Part shown: positions 55,327 to 62,734 of the stretch, piece after piece
Layout of the letters: every line of letters begins with the position of its first letter
Position numbering within the stretch: the stretch's first letter is position 1
Assembly: GCA_029884425.1 (NCBI GenBank)
Contig: JAOUHV010000010.1
Coordinates: 17,164 to 81,163 of the forward strand
Reading direction: 5' to 3'
Source: Gammaproteobacteria bacterium
GTDB lineage: Bacteria; Pseudomonadota; Gammaproteobacteria; S012-40
Length of the DNA: 64,000 nt
Position numbers and translations under genes: made by a program
The notes under the pieces: generated by a model
Told to the model about the DNA's origin: nothing
Databases searched by the model: none
Seen by the model: the letters and a program-made list of their open reading frames with translations, nothing else

Positions 55327-55483
55327 ACACTGACAGGCTTAATTATTTGGTTTTGCTGCCGTTGAAGTAACAGACGGACTTCCCGAAATGTGTTGGCTGA
55401 GGCTGCACTTCAGAGAACGAATGCGAAATCCGTTATAAAAAACGACGTTATTGCCCAAAAACCGTTGGAGTAAAAGTCTCACC

Positions 55484-56638
55484 ATGTCCGCAAAAAAACT
55501 GGTGAATTTGACGCGCAACCTGATCAAGGCACATCAGCCACTGCTGGTTCCGGTGTATAAAACCGACGGCACGCTGCTGGCGCAGAAGGGTATTGTGCTC
55601 ACGGATGAACAGGTCGCTAAACTGGATGAGCATGAGCAACTGCTGACCTTGGGCAAGGAGCTGGCATCGCTGTACGGTGATAACAAGGGCCGCTTGGCGA
55701 AGGATGACGGTGGTGCAGTTTACCAGTGGCGTTCGCCATTTGACCGGCTGATTGAAATTCGTAATGAGTTGGTGGCGATTTATGCCAGTCCCACGTTGGA
55801 GGGGAATGCCGAACACGTTCGCACCTTGGTGTCGCGCATTAATACGGTTTGCAGCGAGGCGCCGGATGCAGCGCTGGCAACCATCATTATTGACGAATAC
55901 GAATATTACACCGCCCAGCACTCGGTGCATGTGGCGGTGCTGTGCGAATTGACCGCAGCCTATCTGCAGTGGGATGACGATTCTCGCCGTGCTTTGGTGG
56001 CGGCAGCATTGACGATGAATATTTCGGTCGCGGACTTTCAGGATCGTGCCCAAAGTCAGGCGACACCATTGAGCGATGAACAACGCAAAACCATTGCCAG
56101 TCATCCAGAGGCCAGTGTGCAAATTCTCAAGCAGATGGGGGTGGATGATCATCGTTGGCTGGATTATGTTTTCAAACATCATGAAAGCGTGGACGGCACT
56201 GGATATCCGCAGGGTTTGATGGGCGAGGAAGTCCCTCTGGGCGCGTCGCTGTTGCATTTGGCGGACGTATATTGCGCCAAAGTGTCTTCTGCTCGAACCT
56301 ATCGCAAACCGCAATTCCCCACAGTGGCAGCGCGTGACATTTTCCTGGGTAAGGATCGCCGCGCCAAAGGTTCCACGATCGAAATCGTGGTGAAAATTCT
56401 CGGCTTGTATCCACCGGGTTGTCAGGTGCAATTGGCCAATGGCGAAGTAGGCGTGGTGATTCGCCGCGGCAATCGGGTGGATGCGCCGGTGGTGCGAATC
56501 ATTGTTGACCCCAAAGGCAATCGGGTCAAAACCAAAGTGGTGCGCAACACCAATACCGCGCCATTTGCGGTCAAAGAAATTATCCAGCCTAATGTGGTCA
56601 AGCGTGACCCCCAATACCAGAGCTGGTGGGGATATTAA
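55484..56638 (+). CDS. HD-GYP-like protein with degenerate HD motif
   Basis: The 384-residue protein has an N-terminal region of about 130 residues resembling the domain found before HD-GYP modules, then the HD-GYP fold. The GYP signature H-H-E-S-V-D-G-T-G-Y-P is intact at 232-242, and S-H-P-E-A and L-A-D-V-Y are kept. The first metal motif, normally A-A-L-x-H-D-I-G, reads A-A-L-T-M-N-I-S at 174-181, so His-Asp are missing. Catalysis of c-di-GMP is therefore doubtful; a binding or scaffold role is possible. A C-terminal beta domain follows. Confidence 0.8.
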   Translation: MSAKKLVNLTRNLIKAHQPLLVPVYKTDGTLLAQKGIVLTDEQVAKLDEHEQLLTLGKELASLYGDNKGRLAKDDGGAVYQWRSPFDRLIEIRNELVAIYASPTLEGNAEHVRTLVSRINTVCSEAPDAALATIIIDEYEYYTAQHSVHVAVLCELTAAYLQWDDDSRRALVAAALTMNISVADFQDRAQSQATPLSDEQRKTIASHPEASVQILKQMGVDDHRWLDYVFKHHESVDGTGYPQGLMGEEVPLGASLLHLADVYCAKVSSARTYRKPQFPTVAARDIFLGKDRRAKGSTIEIVVKILGLYPPGCQVQLANGEVGVVIRRGNRVDAPVVRIIVDPKGNRVKTKVVRNTNTAPFAVKEIIQPNVVKRDPQYQSWWGY

Positions 56639-56764
56639 GATTTAATCTAGATTTTCAAGCGTATCCTGCCGGTAAATTTTGATATTTTTTATTGCGAACA
56701 CCTCCTGTTTTTAATCTAAATAATTTTCTACCCTCTTGTTTTAAATGTGTATTGTCTGATTTTG

Positions 56765-56779
56765 TCGTAAATTTTACGA
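56765..56779. promoter_or_regulatory. Perfect interrupted palindrome, possible operator
   Basis: Arms TCGTAAA and TTTACGA are separated by a single T. The site lies in an AT-rich intergenic stretch, about 37 bases upstream of the predicted -35 box of the DUF3135 gene, a usual position for an activator. The cognate protein is unknown. Confidence 0.4.
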
Positions 56780-56801
56780 AAGTAAGTGCTTGCCTGTTGT
56801 T

Positions 56802-56830
56802 TTGCGGGTTTTGCTGCTTTTTGTTAGAGT
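56802..56830 (+). promoter_or_regulatory. Extended -10 promoter for the DUF3135 gene
   Basis: A -35-like TTGCGG (56802-56807) is followed after 17 bases by TAGAGT (56825-56830) preceded by TG in the extended -10 position. The transcript would start near 56837, 65 bases before the ATG. Confidence 0.5.
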
Positions 56831-56901
56831 GGTCCGAGTAGGTGATGGGACTCTAGGCCGGTTTGTGGGCCGCAGTTGGAGTACAGCAAAGGACAATTGA
56901 C

Positions 56902-57267
56902 ATGAAAACAGCAACTGAATTTGATTTTGACCGCTGGATGGCGTTGGCTAAGCAGGACCCTGAGGCGTTTGAACAACAGCGTGTAGAATTTCTGCAAAAA
57001 TTTATCGACGGGTTACCTGAGAGAGCCAAGCAGCGTTTGCAGCGCGTGCAGTGGCGGGTGGACATGGAGCGCAAGCGCTGCAAAAACCCGATGGAATCCA
57101 CCGTTCGTATTTACGACATGATGTGGGGTTCTCTGTCCCAGACGCACGATGAGTTGTGCAATCTAGTAGCGATGGTAGACCCTGAATCCGAATTTGCCCG
57201 TATTGTGCCGACCCCGCCCAAGGCCAAAGTGCTGCCGTTTGTCGCATCGACCGGCACCGAAAACTAA
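56902..57267 (+). CDS. DUF3135 family protein
   Basis: This 121-residue soluble, mainly helical protein matches the gammaproteobacterial DUF3135 family, with F-D-F-D-R-W-M-A-L-A-K near the start and a Q-R-L-Q-R-V-Q-W-R-V-D-M-E-R segment in the middle. The function is unknown. AAAGGA lies eight bases before ATG 56902, and a terminator follows, so it is a single-gene unit. Confidence 0.85.
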   Translation: MKTATEFDFDRWMALAKQDPEAFEQQRVEFLQKFIDGLPERAKQRLQRVQWRVDMERKRCKNPMESTVRIYDMMWGSLSQTHDELCNLVAMVDPESEFARIVPTPPKAKVLPFVASTGTEN

Positions 57268-57293
57268 CCGATTGTTGGTGCGGTTGTTACTTG

Positions 57294-57318
57294 AGGGAAG
57301 CCAAGTGCTTCCCTTTTT
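57294..57318 (+). terminator. Rho-independent terminator after the DUF3135 gene
   Basis: Arms GGGAAGC (57295-57301) and GCTTCCC (57307-57313) enclose a CAAGT loop and are followed by five T residues (57314-57318). It lies 27 bases after the stop codon. Confidence 0.85.
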
Positions 57319-57427
57319 GTTGGTCGCTTGAAAAGTGAGCAACGCAGATTCCTCGCATTGTTTTTAAACTGTTCATTTCGCTGAATTTACCGCACAATGT
57401 TGGCAATTATTTGTCTTGGAGTTGTGC

Positions 57428-59401
57428 ATGAAAAGCTTGTGGAATGATGCGGAAGCGGCCAGTTACGGCGATGATTTGGGCTTGCGGGTTTATACCTCCC
57501 GTTTGTTAGGGCGAGATCATACGCTGGTGCTTCATGGTGGTGGAAATACCTCGGTCAAAATCACTGAGAAAAATATTTTTGGTGAAGATGAAGAAATTCT
57601 CTACGTCAAAGGCAGTGGCTGGGATCTGGAAACCATCGATCGTCCTGGTTTTGCGCCGGTCAAACTGCAGCATCTGATTCGACTGGCTGAATTGCCCAGC
57701 CTGAGTGACCCGGACATGGTGACACAGCTCAAGGCCAACATGACTAACCCCGGTGCACCCACTCCCTCGGTTGAAGCCATTTTGCACGCGACCTTGCCGT
57801 ACAAATTCGTTGATCACACCCACGCCGATGCGATCGTGACCATCACCAACACCAAGGATGGCGAAGCGCGCATTCGCCAGATTTACGGTGACAGTGTGGT
57901 GATCATTCCCTACATCATGCCCGGCTTTGATCTGGCGCGTGATTGTGCCAAACGTTTTGCCAAAGAGGCTGGTCCGCAGACCAAGGGAATGGTGCTGCTC
58001 AATCACGGTATTTTTTCGTTTGCAGACACCGCGCGTGAATCCTACGAACGCATGATCGAACTGGTGGGTATGGCGGAAGCCTATCTGCAAAAACAAAATG
58101 CCTGGGATTTGCAGCACGAGCCGCCGGTGGTTTCTGTTGAGCCACAACGCGAAGTGTTGGCCAGCATGCGCCAGCAATTGTCAAAGGTTGTCGGTGCGCC
58201 GATGATTTTGTCCGTCGCTCGTCGCGCCAATTGCGATGCGTTTGCGCATCATCCGCAAGTCGCCAGCATTTCCCAGCAAGGTCCGGCGACACCTGATCAC
58301 GTTATTCGGACCAAACAAAAACCATTGCTGGGTCGCGATATTGCCGGTTATGCGCAACGCTACCAGCAATATTTTGATACCCATGCGCCACGTGCCCGTG
58401 ACAAGAAAACCATTTTGGATAAAGCGCCGCGGGTGATTCTCGACAAGGAATTGGGCATGTTGGCCGCAGCAAGAAGTGCCAAGGATGCGGCCATCATCAA
58501 AGACATTTATTCGCACACCGTGGACATTATCCTGCGCGCAGAAAAACTCGGCGGTTACCGGGCGTTATCGGACCAGGATATTTTCGACATGGAATACTGG
58601 GATCTGGAACAGGCCAAGCTCAAAGGTGGCGGCAAAGCGCCCATGTTTACCGGTGAAGTGGCGCTGGTGACCGGTGCAGCATCGGGCATAGGCAAGGCAG
58701 CGGTAGAGGCCATGCTGGCGCGTGGCGCGGCGGTGATTGCGCTGGATGTCAGTGCAGGCGTGGCTGATTTGTTCAAGCGTGCAGACTATTACGGCGTGGT
58801 GTGCGATGTTTCCGACGAAGATCAGGTGAAAAACGCTATCGAATTGGGCGTGCGTCGCTTTGGCGGTATCGACATGCTGGTGCTGAATGCCGGTTTGTTC
58901 CCTGGCGGTTGTCGTGTGGACAAAATGGATCTGGCATTGTGGCACAAAGTGATGGCAGTGAATCTGGATGCCAATGTCACTTTCCTGCGTGAATGCTATC
59001 CGCTGCTCAAGTTGTCACCCAACCGTGGTCGTGTTGTTGTGATTGGCTCGAAGAACGTACCTGCCCCCGGTCCCGGTGCGGCAGCGTACTCTGCCTCCAA
59101 GGCGGCGTTGACACAATTGATGCGGGTAACCGCGCTGGAATGGGGCGGCGATGGCATTCGCCTTAACATGCTGCATCCCGATGCAGTGTTCGATACCGGC
59201 ATCTGGAGTGAAGATATTTTAGCTGCACGGGCTAAACACTATGGTTTAAGTGTCGATGAATACAAGACCAAGAATGTGTTGAAAACAACCATCAGCAGCC
59301 GCGATGTGGCCGAATTGGCTGCCGAGATGTGCGGTCCGCTGTTTGCCAAGACCACCGCAGCACAGCTTCCCATTGATGGGGGGAATGACCGCGTTATCTA
59401 A
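57428..59401 (+). CDS. Bifunctional class II aldolase/short-chain dehydrogenase
   Basis: The 657-residue protein fuses two enzymes. Residues about 15-250 form a class II aldolase domain with G-G-N-T-S-V-K, the zinc-ligand H-T-H-A-D and L-N-H-G-I-F. Residues about 415-657 form an SDR with G-A-A-S-G-I-G-K-A for NAD, L-N-A-G, the catalytic serine region I-G-S-K-N and Y-S-A-S-K. This fusion is known from rhamnose-type catabolism (rhamnulose-1-phosphate aldolase with lactaldehyde dehydrogenase), but no sugar transporter or kinase is near, so the substrate is open. GGAG lies six bases before ATG 57428. Confidence 0.9.
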   Translation: MKSLWNDAEAASYGDDLGLRVYTSRLLGRDHTLVLHGGGNTSVKITEKNIFGEDEEILYVKGSGWDLETIDRPGFAPVKLQHLIRLAELPSLSDPDMVTQLKANMTNPGAPTPSVEAILHATLPYKFVDHTHADAIVTITNTKDGEARIRQIYGDSVVIIPYIMPGFDLARDCAKRFAKEAGPQTKGMVLLNHGIFSFADTARESYERMIELVGMAEAYLQKQNAWDLQHEPPVVSVEPQREVLASMRQQLSKVVGAPMILSVARRANCDAFAHHPQVASISQQGPATPDHVIRTKQKPLLGRDIAGYAQRYQQYFDTHAPRARDKKTILDKAPRVILDKELGMLAAARSAKDAAIIKDIYSHTVDIILRAEKLGGYRALSDQDIFDMEYWDLEQAKLKGGGKAPMFTGEVALVTGAASGIGKAAVEAMLARGAAVIALDVSAGVADLFKRADYYGVVCDVSDEDQVKNAIELGVRRFGGIDMLVLNAGLFPGGCRVDKMDLALWHKVMAVNLDANVTFLRECYPLLKLSPNRGRVVVIGSKNVPAPGPGAAAYSASKAALTQLMRVTALEWGGDGIRLNMLHPDAVFDTGIWSEDILAARAKHYGLSVDEYKTKNVLKTTISSRDVAELAAEMCGPLFAKTTAAQLPIDGGNDRVI

Positions 59402-59425
59402 GCCCCGGAGCGGAGAGATAGGAGT

Positions 59426-60235
59426 ATGGAGTCGATATCCGTTAGCGATCTGCTGGTGTTGCTCGTGGAACCATCGACGACGCAACAGCGGGTAATCAGA
59501 AACTATCTGATTGAGATCGGGGTGCGTAATGTCGACGCTGTCACCAGCGGCGAGGAGGCACTGACCACCATGATGGGGACGCCGCCGGATCTGGTGGTTA
59601 GTGCAATGCATTTGAGTGACATGACGGGCGCTGATCTGGTGACCAAAATGCGTGGGCAGCCGCGATTGGCGGACGTGCCGTTCATGCTGGTTTCCAGCGA
59701 AACCAGTGTGCGCTTGCTCGAACCCATTCGCCAGGCCGGTGTGGTGGGGATTCTGCCCAAACCTTTTACCATGGAAAACCTGCGTTCGGCCTTGGTCAGC
59801 GCAGTCGACATGCTGGATCTTGGCAGCATGATGCTGGACTTTGATGTTGATCTGGACGGTGTACGCGTCCTGATTGTCGATGACAGCCTCACCTCGCGCC
59901 GACACATCCGTCGCATTCTGCAAAATATTGGCGTGGATCAGATCGTCGAAGCGGAAAATGGCCGTGAAGGCATGGCGGTTATGCAGCAGCATGTGTTCGA
60001 TTTAATTTTGACCGACTACAACATGCCCGAAATGGATGGCAAAGAGTTTGTTTGTTACGTGCGGCAGCAAAGTAGTCAGACCAACGTGCCGATACTGATG
60101 GTAACCAGCATGCAGGACGAGGCCCGTTTGGCGCAGGTGGAACAGGTGGGCGTCTCCGCTATTTGTGACAAACCCTTTGAACCCCGTTTTTTGGTGGAAT
60201 TGTTGCGTCGCGTGCTGGTGACAGGCCAGTCCTAA
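59426..60235 (+). CDS. Response regulator with two receiver domains, the first degenerate
   Basis: The 269-residue protein consists only of two receivers. In the first (about 8-130) the phosphoacceptor is replaced by Ala60 (V-V-S-A-M-H-L) and the acidic pair by E-P, so it should not be phosphorylated. The second (about 146-265) is intact, with V-D-D-S, Asp197 (L-T-D-Y-N-M-P-E-M-D-G) and switch Lys in C-D-K-P-F. There is no output domain, so it acts through protein contacts, like CheY. An AGGAG sits directly before ATG 59426. No kinase gene is adjacent. Confidence 0.9.
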   Translation: MESISVSDLLVLLVEPSTTQQRVIRNYLIEIGVRNVDAVTSGEEALTTMMGTPPDLVVSAMHLSDMTGADLVTKMRGQPRLADVPFMLVSSETSVRLLEPIRQAGVVGILPKPFTMENLRSALVSAVDMLDLGSMMLDFDVDLDGVRVLIVDDSLTSRRHIRRILQNIGVDQIVEAENGREGMAVMQQHVFDLILTDYNMPEMDGKEFVCYVRQQSSQTNVPILMVTSMQDEARLAQVEQVGVSAICDKPFEPRFLVELLRRVLVTGQS

Positions 60236-60256
60236 CCCTTTTTACGAAGACAACGC

Positions 60257-60988
60257 ATGACCGCGCATATTGTTGCTCACCGTGGCTATAGCAGCCGCTA
60301 CCCGGAAAACACCAGTCTTAGTCTGGAAAAGGCCATTGCCGCCGGTGTTCGTTTTGTTGAATTGGACGTGCAACTGAGTGCCGATGGCGTGCCGGTGATC
60401 GTCCATGACGACACGTTGCAGCGTACCGGTGGCGTCAATTGCTCGGTGCTGGATACACCCTGGTCGGCATTGCAGATTCAAACCGTGGGTGAAGTCGAGC
60501 GCCTGGGAAATGCCTTCGCCGCTGAACCATTGCCGCCCTTGCAGCGCCTGACCGAGATTTTACAGGCGCATCCGCAGGTACATGCCTTCGTTGAACTCAA
60601 AGAAGAAAGTCTCAATCGCTTTGGCCGGCAGTACATGCTCGATCAGGTGGTGGCTGTGCTGCAGCCGGTGTTGGCGCAGTGCAGCATCATTTCGTTCGAT
60701 GATCAGGTGTTGTACCTCGTTCGTGAACAGACGCCTTGCCGCATCGGCTGGGTGATTGGCCGCTGGACGCCAGAGCAGCGCAAGCTGGCTGAGGCACTGC
60801 AGCCGCACATCCTGATTTGCAATTACAAAAAAATTGAACTGCCGCTGTGGTCCGGGCCGTGGCAGTGGTTTTTGTACGAAATTATTGATCCGGCGCTGGC
60901 ACGGCAATGGCTGGCGCGTGGCGTGATTTACATCGAAGGCATGGAACTGGCGCAACTGCTGGTCGACGACGCATTTAACGGAGCGTAA
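60257..60988 (+). CDS. ugpQ: Cytoplasmic glycerophosphodiester phosphodiesterase (UgpQ-type)
   Basis: The enzyme splits glycerophosphodiesters into glycerol 3-phosphate and an alcohol. The 243-residue protein has no signal peptide. The GDPD active site is complete: A-H-R-G with the catalytic His, P-E-N-T, E-L-D-V-Q (metal ligands) and V-H-D-D-T-L-Q-R-T (second catalytic His). Its length fits UgpQ rather than the periplasmic GlpQ. It is one base from the following GlpD-like gene, so glycerol 3-phosphate would be passed to that enzyme. Confidence 0.92.
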   Translation: MTAHIVAHRGYSSRYPENTSLSLEKAIAAGVRFVELDVQLSADGVPVIVHDDTLQRTGGVNCSVLDTPWSALQIQTVGEVERLGNAFAAEPLPPLQRLTEILQAHPQVHAFVELKEESLNRFGRQYMLDQVVAVLQPVLAQCSIISFDDQVLYLVREQTPCRIGWVIGRWTPEQRKLAEALQPHILICNYKKIELPLWSGPWQWFLYEIIDPALARQWLARGVIYIEGMELAQLLVDDAFNGA

Positions 60989-60989
60989 C

Positions 60990-62168
60990 GTGGATTACGA
61001 TGTGGTGGTGATTGGCGGTGGGATTCACGGCGTGGGCGCGGCGCAAGCCGCTGCTGCTGCCGGACATTCCGTACTGGTGATTGAGCAGCACGCATTGGCT
61101 TCGGGCACGTCCAGCCGTTCCAGCAAATTGATTCACGGTGGATTGCGCTATCTGGAAAGCGGACAAATCCGCCTGGTACGGGAATGCCTGTACGAACGCG
61201 AATTACTGCTGACCAACGCGCCAGACCTGGTAACGTTGCGGCCATTTTTTATTCCGGTTTACCCACAAACCCGCCGCCGTCCCTGGAAACTGCGTGCAGG
61301 ATTGAGTCTGTACGCCATGTTGACCGGGCTGCGCAGTTCGGCACTGTTTCGCACCGTGCCGCGTTCCCAGTGGGATACGCTGGACGGATTGGATGCTGCC
61401 GGTTTGCAGACGGTGCTTCAATACTGGGATGCACAGACCGACGACAATCTGCTGACCCAGGCGGTGATGCAATCGGCGCAAACCATGGGCGCAGAACTGT
61501 GGATTCCGGCCAAGTTTATGAGTGCCGAGCCGCATTCTACCGGCTGGAACCTGCAGGTCGATTACGCCGGCAAGTCGCGGGAAATCCATGCCAGGGCGGT
61601 GGTTAATGCTGCCGGCCCCTGGGCGCGTCGGGTGGATGAAAAAGCCGGTTTGTTGCATCGTGCCTGCGATGTTGATCTGGTGCAGGGGACGCACATCATT
61701 CTGGATGCTCCGCTCAAATCCGGTATTTATTACGTCGAAGCTCCGCAAGATGGTCGGGCGGTGTTTGTCATGCCTTGGTATCAGCGCACCCTGGTGGGAA
61801 CCACCGAGCGCATTTATCAGGGCGATCCGGCGGCGGTTATGCCTATGGCCGAAGAAAAGTCTTATTTGTTCACGGTACTGCAGCATTACTTTCCGGCATA
61901 TCGTGATTTAAGCGTGCGCGATGTTGCCGAATCATTTGCTGGCCTGCGGGTGCTGCCGGCGGCATCGGGCGCGGCATTCTCGCGTCCGCGCGAAACCATC
62001 ATCAGCGTGGATCAGGATGTGTCGCCGCGTTGGGCGTCCATTTACGGTGGCAAGCTGACGGCGTATCGCGCCACGGCCGAGCAGGTGATGCGTCGCCTGC
62101 AACCTGCCCTGCCAAAACGTGCCGCACGGGGTGATACCCGACGGCTGCGTCTGGTGCCCGCCGACTAG
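60990..62168 (+). CDS. Short GlpD-like glycerol-3-phosphate dehydrogenase/oxidase
   Basis: The 392-residue FAD protein matches GlpD in its catalytic part: I-G-G-G-I-H-G-V-G, S-S-R-S-S-K-L-I-H-G-G-L-R-Y-L-E, and a C-terminal S-I-Y-G-G-K-L-T-A-Y-R. It stops soon after that motif, lacking the roughly 100-residue C-terminal helical domain of standard GlpD. That domain carries part of the dimer or quinone region, so this short form may differ in electron acceptor. GTG 60990 follows ugpQ by one base. Its TAG shares CTAG with the converging gene. Confidence 0.85.
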   Translation: MDYDVVVIGGGIHGVGAAQAAAAAGHSVLVIEQHALASGTSSRSSKLIHGGLRYLESGQIRLVRECLYERELLLTNAPDLVTLRPFFIPVYPQTRRRPWKLRAGLSLYAMLTGLRSSALFRTVPRSQWDTLDGLDAAGLQTVLQYWDAQTDDNLLTQAVMQSAQTMGAELWIPAKFMSAEPHSTGWNLQVDYAGKSREIHARAVVNAAGPWARRVDEKAGLLHRACDVDLVQGTHIILDAPLKSGIYYVEAPQDGRAVFVMPWYQRTLVGTTERIYQGDPAAVMPMAEEKSYLFTVLQHYFPAYRDLSVRDVAESFAGLRVLPAASGAAFSRPRETIISVDQDVSPRWASIYGGKLTAYRATAEQVMRRLQPALPKRAARGDTRRLRLVPAD

Positions 62169-62734
62169 CGCTGGTAATACCGCTTGAGCGTGGTCATGGC
62201 ATCATTGATTTGCTGCAATTTTTCCTTGTCACCGCCCCGATCGGGGTGATGCAGGCTGACCAGTTGGCGATAGCGGAATTTGATCTGCTGAAACTCTACG
62301 GGTTCTTTCAAACTGAATAACTGCAGTGCGAGTGTTTTGTCGTTGGCGGCGGCAAAGCGCAGCCAGAACTGGTTAAGCATCTCGTCTACGTCCCTTTCAT
62401 CCGTGTTGTGCAGGTGGCGCAAATCCAGATAGTAGTCACGCAGCGGATCATCATGCTGTAAACCGGCAGGATGCGGGCTGTAGGGCCGCCACTGGATGTT
62501 GAATACACTGATCTGAAGATCGCCGCGCTGCTCGCCAAGCAATTGCTCACGCAATCGGTACAACAGGTGAAACAGGAGAAAATGACTCTGGAACAGCGAC
62601 AACGAATCAGTGAAATCAGTAGGGGGATTAGCGACATCCTCCGGCAACTGCTTGAGCAACTGGTATTCGCTCAACCCCTGCGGATGCTGTAGCAACAAAT
62701 CCAGCAATGCCGCTTGCGCGGCTAGCGTATCCAT
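62165..62734 (-). CDS. DnaJ-related co-chaperone-like protein
   Basis: The 189-residue protein has an N-terminal DNAJ_related domain of about 120 residues (A-L-L-D-L-L-L-Q-H-P-Q-G-L-S-E-Y-Q-L-L) and a C-terminal J domain with the Hsp70-activating H-P-D in L-H-H-P-D-R-G-G-D near residue 162. It probably stimulates DnaK. Its start overlaps the aldehyde dehydrogenase stop by 13 bases, suggesting coupling. Confidence 0.9.
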   Translation of the reverse strand: MDTLAAQAALLDLLLQHPQGLSEYQLLKQLPEDVANPPTDFTDSLSLFQSHFLLFHLLYRLREQLLGEQRGDLQISVFNIQWRPYSPHPAGLQHDDPLRDYYLDLRHLHNTDERDVDEMLNQFWLRFAAANDKTLALQLFSLKEPVEFQQIKFRYRQLVSLHHPDRGGDKEKLQQINDAMTTLKRYYQR

